DNA of 64,000 bases from Heterotrichella gracilis (lineage: Eukaryota; Sar; Xanthophyceae; Tribonematales; Xanthonemataceae): positions 1-64,000 of the forward strand of contig JAULBX010007773.1 in assembly GCA_032358255.1 (NCBI GenBank). Direction: 5' to 3'. The position numbers were made by a program, and so were the translations under genes. Shown here one piece after another: positions 1 through 12,436 of this stretch; position 1 is the stretch's first letter, and the number at the start of each line of letters is the position of its first letter. The notes beneath the pieces were generated by a model. The model saw only the letters and a program-made list of their open reading frames with translations, was not told the DNA's origin and ran no database searches.

Positions 1-286
1 CCGGCCCCCAGCCCCCGCCCCCCCCCCCCCCCCCCCCCCCCCTCCCGCCACCTGTCACATGCTGTTCACATGCGCTGCTCATCGGCACCAGCCCTTGCCA
101 CAAGTGCCTGCCACTTGCCACTTGGCCAGCCAGCCCCATGCCACTTGTCGCATCCTTACGCACCAACATGCCACTGCCACTGCCGCGCAAACAACTCCTG
201 CAGCCACCCGCCAGGTGTCGAGCGCTCACGCGTTCACCTTGGGACCACCCCGCCACATGTCTCCACCCGCCAGGTGTCAAGAGCGC
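1..286. other. Left-edge non-coding stretch with poly-C run and short repeats
   Basis: This stretch lies downstream (in the minus sense) of the biotin carboxylase stop codon. It starts with a homopolymer of about 25 C at 18-42, followed by short CCACTTG/TGCCACTTG-type repeats. It also holds a degenerate copy (197-245) of the end of the neighbouring last exon, including its stop region; the genuine copy is at 264-309. No gene is supported here. Confidence 0.6.
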
Positions 287-1438
287 TCACGCGTTGACCT
301 TGACCACCCGCTTGTGTGCGCGCGCAGCCGCCTTCTCCACGATGCCGATGGCTGTCTTGACCACCATGGGCTTGGCCAGCTTGTCTGCGTGCTTCACGAT
401 GAAGCCGGTGTCCACCTCGCCCTGCTTGAACTCATCAACGTCCTGAACAAGATGGTGAGAGGAGGGGGTGAGGGAGGGGGGGTAGGCAAATGAAACTGAG
501 GGGTTCACGGGAATACTTGACAAGGATGTAAGTCGGTCAGTGAGTGCAGAAGATGGCTGAGATAGCTCTGACCAGGGTTTACATGTGTAGGAATAACCAG
601 AGCATATACATAGCAATAAAATAATATATGCACAGATTATGTATATTTATATCCATATATTTTAATTCCTACATATACATGCGCGGTGCAACCTGGGCTT
701 AGTAGAGCAACAGCGGGTGGCTTGGCGAGCAGACAAAACACAGCGGCCATTTACCACACCAGCCTTTTACCACAGTGGGCCATTTTCCCACTCACCATGA
801 TGAGCAGGTGTAGGGTTGGTGGTGCGAAACTGGAAATCACCGTCTCAGTCAGGGCCCAGTTCATCCTGATGATGGCCTAATCCCTATCCTCCACCCACAC
901 TTTCAACCCTAAACCCTAAAACCAAACCCCGAGGCCTTCCTGCCCATCACCCACCGCCGCAGCCCACTTCAAACCATGCACACTCACCATGATGAGCAGG
1001 TGGTAGGGGATGGTGGTGGGCACCCCGTAGATCACCGTCTCCGCCAGGGCCCGCTTCATCCTGATGATGGCCTGATCCCTCACTTTCCACGCACACTTTC
1101 AACCCTAAACCCTACACCCCTAAACCTAAGACCTCCGCCTCCCCTTCCCCTCCACCACCTACACATCACCAAGCACACTCACCATGATGAGCAGGTGGTA
1201 GGGGATGGTGGTGGGGACCCCGTAGATCACCGTCTCGGCCAGGGCGCGCTTCATCCGGATAATGGCCTGGTCCCTATCCTCCGCCCACACAATCAGCTTC
1301 CCCAGCAGGCTGTCGTAGTTTGGAGGCACCAGGTAGTCGGGGTACAGGTGGGAATCCATGCGCACGTTGGGGCCGCCGGGTGGCAGGTACCCGATGACGC
1401 GGCCGGGGCCTGGGCGGAAGTTTTGGAAGGGGTCCTCT

Positions 1439-1469
<31 letters not shown>

Positions 1470-4400
1470 TCATCTGTGGGGGGGTGGGGGTTGGGTTGCA
1501 GGGAGAGGGAGAAAGTGGGCAAGAGGGGTGTATCAAGATGGGAGCGAAAGGAGGAGAATGAGGGCATATGTTGTACACATTGCATGACGAAGTTATCACT
1601 GTTTGGTAAGTGAAAGGTAGTGACTGATTGAGTGGCTTTAATGCCCTTAGACAGGCCCAGCAACAACCCTTCTCCTCCTCACACAAAGCTTGTCCAATAC
1701 GCCCTTTTATAACCCTGCCGCATTTCCCTCTGGCAGCCACGCAATCCCCCCTCCAAATCCCTTGCCTGACCAAAACCCAGACACCAGCCAAACCCTGTTA
1801 CCGCAGCCTACCCTCCCTTAAACAATTTCAGGTCCGCTTTCCAACCCACAGTCAAATGCACACCCAGTAATGCCCATGGCTGTCAAACTCACGAGGCCTG
1901 CTGCCTGGATGTGGCTGTATAGGTCCCATGGCACAGTACAGTACATTAGCTTCCACACCCAGCACAGTGACCATGCACAATGCCATGGAACCTGAAGAGC
2001 AACATCAAGGTGGCAGGACTCATGGGCGCCTGACAGCAATGGGGCCACCGACTCCGCAATTTGGCTGGGGATTGGAAAAGGACCCACATAGAAAAAAATG
2101 TGCCAAGGGGTGGGGTTTGGTAGGCCCACAACTGACCCTGGGCAGCCCATCGTTGTACAGCTTGCCCATTTCAACAGCCATGTGGTCATCGGCCAAAGAC
2201 GTTGTGCCTTGTAGTGTTCCCTTTCTCTCTTCCTCCTCTTACTGTACCAATGCTGTCAATGCACTGCTGCGCCAAGTGCTATAGCATCGTGCTCTACCAC
2301 CTCCCACTGCCCTCCTCACAGGCCCTACCTATCCTCTCGCTTGACCGTCAACCCCTCCCACATTGCTCTGCTGCTGCTGGACGAGCCAGCACGGATCATC
2401 CTAAACCCTACCTGCATGCCCCCTTACTTGATCGCCAGCCCTTCCGACCTCAATCTGCTGCTGGATGAGGTCCACATCAAAAACCCTAAACCCTAAACCC
2501 TACACCCTACCTGGATGTCCTCCTGCTTGAGCGTGAGCCTCTCCCCCATGGCCACCTTGATCTGCTGCTGGATGAGGTCAACGCCGGTCACCATCTCAGT
2601 CACGGGGTGCTCAACCTGGGGGGTACATGGGTGGCGTTAGGGTTTTGCGTCTCGTCACGGGGTGCTCAGCTCAGTCCCAGTCACAAGGTACAATTAAAAT
2701 GACTATTGCAGCATTGATTTGGTCACAATGCATAGTGCCAAAGCTTTACCTGGATGCTAGTGTTCATCTCCATGAGCAGACACCCAGGGTTGTACACCCA
2801 ACCCTACAACTTAACCCTTCCCGACGCGGGTGTTCACCTCCATGTGGTACACACCTACACCCTAACCCTCCACCCTAACCCTGACCCTACCTGGATACGC
2901 TTGTTCATCTCCAAGAGGTAGAACCCCTACACCCTCAACCTTGAACCCTGGCCCTCCACCCTACCTGGATACGCGTGTTCATCTCCATGAAGTAGAACCC
3001 CTTCTTCTCCCACAGGAACTCGATGGTGCCCACGCCCACGTAGCCGATGGACTTGGCGGCGTTCACGGCGGCAATGCCCATGGCCTTGCGGACCTGGAGG
3101 GAGGGGCAGGATAAAGATGTTGGGTTAGGGTTTAGGGTTCTAGGGTTTAGGATTTGCGATGCCCATGTTACTCCACCAGCCTGTGATTGGACGCTTCTCC
3201 TTGACAGTAATTCAAGTTGATGCTTTCCATGCAGTGGTCTGCCGGGTTGCGCATGCATTTCCACTTGGCCAATCGTATGACTAATTGAAATGTCCGCTCG
3301 CCACGTCCTTGTACTCAATGTTGGTTGGTTTGTGCGAATGAAAATGCATGCGCCATCTGGCAGCAACATGCATGCGCCAAGGCCAGGTCAGGAGTGCCCA
3401 CTACAACAAGACACATCGACCCCCTATATAAACCCTCAAAAGCGATAGCAGCTCACGGGAACGTGTTCTCACAGTTTTGAAAAAGCACTGATCCTCAACA
3501 CCACATGCAAACATTGGACCCCACGTTTGGCCACCGCCCCTGCATAGCCCCATGCCCGATGCCGGGCTTTGCACCACATGCACATGCACACCCTTCACCC
3601 CTCTTAAGTATCGAGTGCCAGTGGCGTTCATGAATCGGTGCCCATCAGCATGCACCCTGGCCCCACCCCCCGGTGAGCACATATGGCGCTTTAGTGTGTG
3701 AACCTGGCCTTCTCTAGCCCCAACCTCTTCCAAGGCATGCACATTGCGACTGCAAGGTTTCCATAGCCACGCCCGCCCCCTCCCTCCCCCTCCCAAGGCG
3801 TGTACCTCTGGCCCGTCAAAACCGTGGACATTATACCCTAAATCCCGTTTTTCTCCAGCGCGAATTTAGGCAATAGCCCTGGCTCTAAACCCTGGCATCC
3901 GCGCGTACCTCTGGCGTGAGTGCTGGTGAAGGCGCCTCCTCCACCAGCTTCTGGTTGCGCCTCTGGATGGAGCAGTCGCGCTCGTTCAGGTGGATCACGT
4001 TGCCGTACTTGTCAGCAAGGACCTGCACAGGCGGGGTGGGCATGTTCATCAATCCACGGATGATTGCTACGCAGCCCGTCCACGAAGGTATTGATGGTTG
4101 CCAGGCCTCGTTGCGTGCTCTTGGCTGCACAGCCAGTTGCCTCAGATTGGCGTTGCATGATACTAGGCCCGGCATGGCCACACTCCAATCACCCGCCTCG
4201 GCCACCCCCCGCACCTGAAACTCGATGTGGCGTGGGTTCTGCACGTATCTCTCCAGGTACACCGCCCCGTTGCCGAACGCCGCCTCCGCCTCCTGCGTTG
4301 CCTGCCGCAGCAGCTGGATGAACTCACTCTCCTCCATGCACAGACGCATGCCGCGCCCGCCGCCGCCGGCGGTGGCCTTGATCATGACGGGGAAGCCAAT

Positions 4401-6567
4401 CTGCAAGGGGGAAAGGGGAGGGGTAAGGGACAGCCCCGAGGGGGATGCAGGGAGGGAGGTATCATGAAGGTCTAGGCTATCTGCAGGTGGGGAGGAGAGC
4501 GGGGGGGGAGACAGTGCCGGGGGTGAGGCACCGGGGAGGGAGTGATCATGGTGGCAAGCCTATCTGTGGGTGGGAGGGAGGGGAAGAGGGCAGGGGAGGT
4601 TGATCACGATCGGCAAGCTTTCAACTGTAGAGAGGTGGGGGCAGGGAGGGGAGGAAGGAGGTGTGCATGGCGGTGGGGTGGTGGGGTGGGGCCAACAAGG
4701 GGAGGAGCAGATGGTCTGGGGAGCAGTGGGTGGCATGCAGGTGGGTGAGGGAAGGGTGGTGAGGCACACGAGGGAGTAGAGTGCTGCACATCTGACGTGG
4801 GCTTGTGATGCCTCATCAGCAACAGGCTGGTAGGCAACATTCACTGCCATGTTTTATTTATCTTTACCATGCCACGCAGGAAACTAGGCAGCATGGCGCA
4901 GGCTTTGCTGGCGTACCTTGATTGCAGTGTCGATAGCGTCTTGCTCGTCCTTGCAGAGGCCGTCGCTGCCAGGCACTGTGGGCACGCCCGCTTGCTGCAC
5001 GCGAAATCACCAGGCGATTCAGTCTACCTTTCATGCGTTGCCAGCAAAGACGTGGCTGAAATCCGTGGTGAAATTTGACTCGAACACCTGGCCTGGGCGC
5101 ATTTGTGGGTGCGACCTGAGACAAAACCTAGCACGACCCATGGAAACCTAAGCTTGCTGCAGGCGACGCGACAACCCTTCACAGGACTGCCATGCAGCCA
5201 AGGGTGAAAGCTATGGATGGGTGGCACATCGCTGGATGTGATGCATGAACAGGCACAAGATACGGCGCAGGCGCAGGCGCCAGGGAGGGAAAGGAATTCA
5301 GCCCACCACACACAGTCACTGGCAGGTGAAATGCATTGTTGGTCACGCCATGACCAATCTTTGCCATGCCTCGCATGGCATGAACGGCGCAGAGCCCATG
5401 CAAGGGGGTAAACTCGCGCGGAGCAGAGGACTGATCACATACAAGGGGGTAATTTTCGCAGAGCAGAGGACTGGTCACATGCATAAGCGCTTCACCGTGT
5501 GCTCGATACCAATGTCCCAAGCCCTGAAGCATGCCAGTAATCCCTTTTCACCACGCTCACGATGTAAACACCATTACGTCTTAGGGCACGCCATTGTATG
5601 TATCCCACAGGTTCCCTGCATACCTTCATCGTCTCACGGGCAGTTGCCTTGTCGCCCATGGTCTGGATGTGCTCGGGCCTGGGGCCGATGAACTCGATGC
5701 CGTGGTCGTTGCAGATGGACACAAACTCGGCGCGCTCGGACAGGAAGCCATAACCCTACGCAAGGGCAATTGTGCAGGAATAAGGCGGTGCACATGGGGC
5801 CAGTGGCAGGTGTCTCAGCTGGCGGGTGGATGTGCTGCCATGCTGGTGGCATCCCCAGGCAGGTAGGGCACGTTAGGGACTGTATTGGTTGCATAAAGCC
5901 AGTGAAGTGCAGGCAGTCGAAAGGAACACAATGTTTCAAAGATTTGGTGCACAACTTACTGGGTGGATGGCGTCCACACCACGGCTGATGGCAGCTGAGA
6001 TGAGGTTGGGGATGTTGAGGTAGGACTCTGAGCTGGGTGCCTCTCCAATGCAGACAGCCTCATCAGCCAGCTGCGAAAAGAAATTGTTATTGATTTAAGG
6101 GCCATGGTATAAAAGTTGATAGGAGAAAGGTGAGAGGTTTGCTGGGCGTGGATTGGCACAGTAGTGGCAGTGGCATGCATGGTGGTGGAGAGAAGGCCCA
6201 GGGGAGTCCATACCTGCACGTGCAGGCAGTCCTTGTCAGCCAGGGAGTAGACAGCCACGGTCTGCAGGCCCATCTCCTTGCAGGCCCTGATGACACGCAC
6301 GGCGATCTCCCCGCGGTTTGCAATCATGACCTTCTTGAAGGTGCACTCGGCTGGCACGACCTGCCTGGAGGATGATCTGGTGGCGACCAGTGGCCTTGAG
6401 GCCGTCAATGCGCCAACCTTGGGCAAGAACTCGCCTCCATCAGCGCACAGAAAGCTGCTCTTGGGCAAAGCCTGGGACTTGGAGAAGGATGATGGCCTAG
6501 GTGCGGCACTGGCTAGCCTACCACCGCCTACTACACCGTTCACCTGCACCACCCACACCAGGCACAT
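287..6567 (-). CDS. accC: Acetyl-CoA carboxylase biotin carboxylase subunit, plastid heteromeric type (10 exons)
   Basis: Biotin carboxylase carboxylates the biotin of BCCP using ATP and bicarbonate, the first half-reaction of plastid fatty-acid synthesis. Coding order of exons: 6567-6214, 6070-5960, 5755-5624, 4994-4917, 4400-4215, 4022-3909, 3093-2965, 2615-2511, 1473-1183, 442-287; 551 aa. About 80 N-terminal residues rich in Ser/Arg/Ala look like a transit peptide, then [18 protein letters not shown] opens the carboxylase domain. Visible motifs are the ATP-grasp loop GGGGRGM (about residues 237-243), [15 protein letters not shown] in exon 6, and [14 protein letters not shown] across the exon 7/8 junction, which carries the catalytic Arg. 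The sequence then matches bacterial and plant AccC to the end. There is no BCCP or carboxyltransferase domain, so this is the stand-alone subunit, not the multidomain cytosolic enzyme. All ten exons are multiples of three. The introns carry repeated copies of exon 7, 8 and 9 ends. The ATG at 6567 is the first in frame; an upstream exon is possible. Confidence 0.95.
790..1080 (-). repeat. Two extra copies of the exon 9 3' end plus splice donor in the accC last intron
   Basis: The genuine exon 9 end (about 1183-1280) is repeated at about 982-1080 and 790-899, with a period near 195 bp. The inner copy keeps the reading frame of the final ~25 codons and an intact GTGAG donor. The outer copy has decayed and carries an in-frame stop. 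CCCTAAA-type tracts lie between the copies. Confidence 0.85.
2322..2470 (-). repeat. Two extra copies of the exon 8 3' end in the accC intron
   Basis: The end of exon 8 with its donor (about 2506-2590) is repeated at 2402-2470 and, more decayed, at 2322-2395. The shared segment encodes DLIQQQI and runs to the GTAGGG-type donor. A CCCTAAA tract at 2481-2510 separates the genuine exon from its first copy. Confidence 0.8.
2481..2510. repeat. Telomere-like CCCTAAA tract abutting a splice donor
   Basis: Three to four CCCTAAA/CCCTACA units directly abut exon 8 of accC. In the sense direction the intron therefore opens as GTAGGG followed by TTTAGGG units, so the 5' splice site itself reads as part of a telomere-like array. 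Confidence 0.85.
2747..2928 (-). repeat. Three extra copies of the exon 7 3' end in the accC intron
   Basis: The last ~12 codons of exon 7 (EMNTRIQ, with the catalytic Arg) plus donor at 2961-3001 are repeated at 2887-2928, 2819-2851 and 2747-2780, spaced roughly 70 bp. The nearest copy keeps CAG|GTAGGG and the farthest keeps CAG|GTAAAG. The middle copy has lost the donor. Confidence 0.85.
5396..5483. repeat. Tandem duplication, unit about 43 bp, accC intron
   Basis: Two adjacent copies of a unit containing CAAGGGGGTAA and GAGCAGAGGACTG then a GTCACATG-like end lie in the intron between accC exons 3 and 4. They differ at a few positions. Confidence 0.8.
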
Positions 6568-8005
6568 GCGTCAAGGAACCACGCCAGGAGTTCACAGCGC
6601 TCGTTCGTTTGAGAGTTGGGTTCTACACTGGAACACCGCTCGACTCGTATTGGTGACCGAGATGCATGCCAACGTTGGTGTTTCGGAACCCAGGATGGAC
6701 TGCAAGCCTTGCACAAGGTCGATTGCTCGCAGCAGCAGGTGAGAGCCCACACACTTGCCAAGAAGTCTTACCACAGCGGTGCGCTTCATGCTCCTCATTG
6801 CACCCTCCATTGTTGCGAACTATTGTGCTAGCGGTGCTGCAATGCCAATGCTTATTGGGCTGCTCGCACCCACCGTCCCCTGATCTGTGTGCTTGTGCAA
6901 CCTACAGGCTGCGCAGTAACAATGCAGACTGACAGAACTACGATGGATGCGGAGCATGAACTCGCCTTCCAAGGCCTATATGCTTGAAACAGTTAGTAGC
7001 ACTCGTTCGGAGTGGCGAACGGATGGTTGGGACTTGGGCAGGGTTGCCACCTGGACCGGGCAGTGGCGTAATCGCTTGCTGACGTGGACTGGGCAGTGGC
7101 ATAATCGCTTTGCTGACGTTGGATCCGATCCACAGCAAATGGCATGGGTGGCTGCTGGCCTTTCTAATTGGGCACTGCCGCTGAGGTGCAGCGAGGTGCA
7201 CAGGTATGAGCCCTTCCCACAGGCAGGGTTGGAGGTACACAGCAGGTGATGGCCACCATGGCTAATGTCTGCTCCAAATTGGAAGTGAGCATGTAAACCA
7301 TCTTGCAAATTGGCCTGATCATCCTGCCAGGAAGTTTACAGGAGGTTCCCAGTTGGGTCCACTAGAGCACCTGACAACACGTAGGGTGGTAAAATGGCCA
7401 AATGCGTTTGTAGCAGACGCCAGCAAGAAACCTTCACCCCCTCCCTTTCCGGGGGATCAAAAAGCAGTGTCACAGCAGGCGCGGTGCATCACCTTAGAAT
7501 ATAATTGCTGCGTGCATCTGTTAGGGTCCAATGCTGAGAGAATAGTGTGTATTCCACTAAGGACACCATGACGTGCCTATCAAAAATTGAGTACCCACCA
7601 ACAAAACCAAGAAAAATCTTGAGTATCACCAAAGAAACAGTGTGTGGAATGCTGCGGAATGCATGACACTGCAACAAAACGCAGTGCAGAAAATGCCACT
7701 AAAAACACGCACCCGGTGCCATAAATGTGCACCCTGTCCCTCTGGTACTACTTCCCTGTTCTATGGTTACCTGGTTTTTAAAGAATAATCCATGCCCAGA
7801 CAGGCCCAGGTACAAAAAAACTACAGGAACATGATGTCAGGTCCCTCAAATCGCACAACCAGGTATCGCACATGGTCAAGCCGCAGACCATGCCCGCCAA
7901 GCGCCCTTACCGGGTCAATTTCCACCAAACAGCCTCCCCCACATCTCTGAAAGCCCAAAGCCATGTGCACCTTTGCGCACTGCCCAGCGTGCCAAAAGCC
8001 CGCGC
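6568..8005. other. Intergenic region upstream of accC and downstream of the MFS gene
   Basis: About 1.4 kb with no gene I can support. The accC-proximal part should hold its promoter and 5' UTR, but I recognise no specific site. It contains a two-copy tandem duplication of about 36 bp at 7049-7121 (GGGCAGTGGCRTAATCGCTT core). Confidence 0.6.
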
Positions 8006-11000
8006 CTACTCCCAGTCCTGGCGCTGGCTGCTTGCAAACAGCGTGTACACCACCAGGCCAAACACCTGGCAGATGGCGGTCGGGTAGAACAGCGCCAGCG
8101 CCCACGAGTTGGTGACGTCGAGCAGGTAGCCCGCTGCAGTCACCCCCAGCACGCCCGGCAGCGCACCCGCGGTGTTGCTGATGCCCAGCAGCGCCGCTGC
8201 GTACTTGGGCGACAGGTCCTGGTGGTTGCAGTAGAGGCCTGCGCGCGCCCAGGCGCCCAGGCCAAAGGCCACTGACAGGATGGCCACCAGGAGGTAGACG
8301 GGGCCGGTGCCGACGGTGGTGGGGGTGAGGTAGGCGCAGGCCAGCATGCAGATGGCGGGGCCTAGGAACGAGACGCCCTGTGGGCGTACGGCGAGGCATC
8401 AGAATGTAGTTACCATTACCTTGATGGCGATGCAATGCATGATTGATCAAACTGCTTGGCGCCGCATGGGCAAAGGCTGTGTGCTAATCTGAACATGCAT
8501 TGCTGGAACACGTGCATATAATTGCCCAACGCAGGGCCGAATTTAATGTAGCATGGCAGGTCATGCGCTTAACGGCCGAGCACCACAACCCGCTCACGAC
8601 CATGCCGCAATTGATGTTGGTGATGGCGCCACATGTACCCACACGTATACGCCTCACCTGCGCAATCTTCCGCACACGCGTGACCGACATCCCGCTGGAC
8701 ACCATGCCATCCGCCACCGGGCCCACAAACGGCGTCATGATGGTCATGGCGATGTAGGGGATGAGCGTGAGCAGGCTGGACTTCTCCACGTTCAGGCCCA
8801 GCGCCAGCTCAAAGTAGGAGGGCAGCCAGGCCAGGAGGGTGTAGTAGCCCCAGTTGTAGCAGAAGTGCGCCACGATGACGGCCCACACCGCGCGGCTCTT
8901 CAGGAACTTGCCCCATGGGACCGGCACCTTGGGCTTGGTGGCTGCGCGGGTGGGGGTAGCGGATCGGGTCACGTTGCGGTGATGACGTCAAGCGGGTTAC
9001 TCCCATGTGTGGTATCCATGTGTAAATGCAATCCATGTTGCAAGTGCAATCCATGCGTGGGCACTCAGCCCACATCTCCCTACATGTGCACCAGAATAGA
9101 CAATGCCATCTTGCACCGTGCCATGTGTGCACCAAATTCTGCACCAAAGGACTATCCGGCAATGCATCATTCTACCAAGTGTTAACGGAGCGCCCAGCCG
9201 TGCACCCCACCTGCCAGCCGGGTGATGACGTCTTGCGAGGAGTTGGGCACCTCCACATCCGCTGTCGACGGCTTGAACAGCGGCCACAGGGCGCACCATA
9301 TCAGGCCAAATGCAGCAAACGCGTAGAACACGATGGGCCACCCATAGCTCCTGATCAGCGGCCCGCACAGCAGCAGTCCCACAGCGCTGCCAACATCCAG
9401 TCCTCCAAACACTGTAGTCACAGCGCGCGCCCGCTCCTTCCTGTAACGCCATGCATCTCAGGTGAACGCAAGTATGATGCATGCATATGCGTGCACATGG
9501 CAGCAAAGTCGTTTTCATTGCATGATGTTTATGCTGCAGTCAGATCAATGCAGAGATATGCAAATACAGGGTGGTAGCAAGCCGCAAAAAAATGTAAACT
9601 CACTCTGGCACAAGGCGGGCCATGACATTTGTTGCAGATGATGGGGCAAGCCCTTCTCCCAGGCCCACCTGCAAGTGACATTCGAAGAATTGGTGTGGAG
9701 CACTAACGAGTATGTACCAAGCATGCATGAACTTGGTTTGCCACATTCAGCATTCCAACCATCAGCTAACAATGGGCACTGCATATCTGGCGAGGCATCT
9801 CCGTCCTGATTTCCTGATCACTAAGCAATAATGACAACTAGCATGTGTCAGTGCACCAAGCGTGATATGCAGCAGCACAGTTGCGTGCATGGGTACACTT
9901 ACAAAGACCCTGGATGCGCACAGCCATATCAGCCCCATGTGGGCAGCCGGTGGTGCCATGAGCGTGCCGATGGACCATAGAAAAACGCCAGCCAGCAGCA
10001 CCTTGGCTCCTCCCATCCTATCAGCCAAGGGATAAGGTTCAGCGCAATCACGAGCACTTAATTCCAGTTGTCCAAAGGTGAAAAATAATGAAATGCAGAC
10101 ATATGCATACATATGCTGGCCGCGTGACTTTGGTAGGGGGTTGCAAAGCACACGCGCAGCAAGTTTTTGTTGAATTTAGAATTATTTTTTAATGGGTACC
10201 GCATTCAAAGTTCTTTGGCTAAATATGACACATATGGGATGGCATGCCCGATAGATTATCCCCCGCACCTGGTGGATATCCATCCTGCTGGGACTTGAGT
10301 TAGGGCATACCCCCAAAAGAAGGCAGACGATACGAGACCCCTCTCCGTGGCTGACCAGCCCAACTCAGATGCCATGGGGATAACCGCGACTGACATGTTG
10401 ACCTGTCATGACGGTAGTATAAGTCAATTAGGCAATGTTCACAGACCACCAGCCATCCATCCGCCCTGGCACACAGCTTTCTTTGAGATTAACAAAAACT
10501 AAAAGACTACTTGGCAGTGCTTGCTTAGCATGCATACCTTGTCCATGTTGCACAAAATGAACGCGACCGCCATCATAGCAACTACCCGCCATCTGTGCGG
10601 CACTCCCATCCAGCTCCCTTGTGCATCGGGCTGAACTGCACTCGTCTCTGCTGCTTCAGTTCTTTGCTGGGTGCTGCTGGCAACCATGTCACGCTCCTCC
10701 CCACCCACAGATGGGTGGCCGTTTCCAGAGGCGCTCTGGCCATCCTTCTCATGGCCTTCAGGGCTGCTTGCAGAGGGCTCCTCTCCAGGGCCTGGTGCCT
10801 GAACCTCCTCAGTGTGTGCCTGTGTGTGCTGCCCATGCCTCCGCCGTGTGAGTTTGGGGTGCTGACAAGTAGAGAGGGGCTGAAACCTGCCCAATGCCAG
10901 TCTGCCACGCTCAGACGTCCTACTGATATGGTGTAGATTGAGGCAGCCAGATACCGGGCAAGCTGGCTGCCGTTGACACCACCCTGCAGTGGGCAGCCTG

Positions 11001-11011
11001 AGAGTTCCCAT
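8006..11011 (-). CDS. MFS anion/phosphate transporter of the SLC17/PHT4 (ANTR) type, 7 exons
   Basis: This is a major-facilitator transporter resembling plant PHT4/ANTR proteins, which move phosphate or organic anions across plastid or other membranes. Exons in coding order: 11011-10538, 10402-10269, 10017-9903, 9668-9604, 9440-9211, 8941-8658, 8377-8006; 557 aa. An N-terminal extension of about 130 residues (Arg/Ser/Gln-rich, then acidic) precedes the first membrane helix ending in FILCNMDK. Exon 2 continues VNMSVAVIPM and holds FFWGYALTQVPAGW, the family's GY.LTQ.PGG region. RVFVGLGEGLAP spans exons 3-4, corresponding to the family GxGEG motif. Later exons supply further hydrophobic helices (for example HFCYNWGYYTLLAWLPSYF and the C-terminal helix pairs). 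Plastid location is inferred from the extension. The substrate cannot be read from sequence. The ATG at 11011 is the first in frame; the true start could be internal. Confidence 0.88.
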
Positions 11012-12436
11012 GTCAAATGTCTGTGACAAGCGTCGTTGAATCTTCTCACAGGCTGGTGGATCACCCTGTCATGGCTTCCAGTGGGTCACAGAGCAGCATG
11101 GAGCACGAAGGCCTTGCGCATTGGCGCTACAGGTGTCAGTGGTGAAGTGGAATGGACACTCCGCACCGACCACTTATTCAAATCAGCTTCTGTGCATCAC
11201 TCGATTAACCACGGTGCCAAGGAGATGAAGCTCCCAAGGAAAGCGGTGCAATGCAAGCCTAAGAAGAACTCCGCACTCCTTTAGTTTAAACCTGAATGCA
11301 CGTGGACGTAACAAGCCAAGTGCACTTTACATCTGCAGATTACGGCTTGTGGCACGAGTTGCACCCCGATCACGTTGGCCAAGAATATCCGTTTATTGAT
11401 CGACAGCCGTAATATGCTGGTTGCTAGAACAGTCAGTAGAAGTCCCTCTTAACCTTGCTGATTATGGCAGCTCCAAGCCGTTGTGCAGTGGTTCTAGAAG
11501 CCATGGCCACCGGGTGGTGGGCCGCCCTCCTGCCCACTCGGGCTGCTGCCCGGGCATAACCCTTCTGCAACCCTAGAGGATGGATTAATGTCAGAAAAGT
11601 TGCTAGAATTCTTTAAAGAACGAAAGGGGACATTGGTGTGCCCCAGGACAGAATATTGTCTCAGCTCTAGCAAAGTTTTCTAGGGGTTTTGAATTGGGCT
11701 AACCCATTTGATGATTGAACAAGTGGAAGCAATGGGGCATGGCACCTGGCAGGCACCAATCGAGTAGGTCAAGTTGGCGGCGTTGTACGCCATCCACTTG
11801 CAACATTGTTCACAGTCGCACATGATATAAACCCTAAACACACTAAAGGTAATAAATTACAGCAGATAGGTGCGTCAGCTCTGTGTCACGGCGTGTTCAA
11901 CTGATATGGCAGATTGGGTAGGGCAAACAAAAACCAGTGCGGGATTTTCAAACCACAGTGAACACGTTGCACCCAGCTTCATTGTCTCTACTACCCACTG
12001 CAGAAGGTCACTGTTGAGTGTACAGAGCGTTGCATACAGAGGGCATGAGTACTGTCTTCACCAAATACATTTATGTGGTTGCTTGCCAGAGATCCGACTG
12101 CCAGCACTAGTAAGACCGGGCTGAGTGCTGAAAGGCAGAGCGCTGTCACATAAACCCAATGTTTTGTTCAAAGTAGCTTTGGCCTTCAACTTTGGCGTCT
12201 ATTTTTGCCTTGGTCCTTGCTTCTTTGAAGGCCATGTATGGCGCGCTGCTGCGGTGAGTTTCATCATGGTCTTTCTGCATCTTGTACCTGCAGGTGCCCA
12301 ACAGGTTAGGTTATACCTGCCTTGCGACAAAATTCAGCACCACGCTTGCTGCCCTGCCCCGGTGCCCACACTCCTGTCCATATGAAAGCTTTCAGCGTGC
12401 CCATATATTACCTAGGTTTTCACCACGGCATGAGAG
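11012..12436. other. Intergenic region, no gene seen
   Basis: About 1.4 kb between the MFS start and the 3' end of the ABM-domain gene. Short open frames occur, but none shows codon bias, splice structure or family motifs. It should include the MFS promoter. Confidence 0.55.

Noticed and set aside
982-1080. Inner exon 9 copy of accC as a mutually exclusive exon
   Set aside because: No in-phase acceptor precedes it and it covers only the C-terminal third of the exon, so it cannot replace the genuine exon; only its donor could be used.
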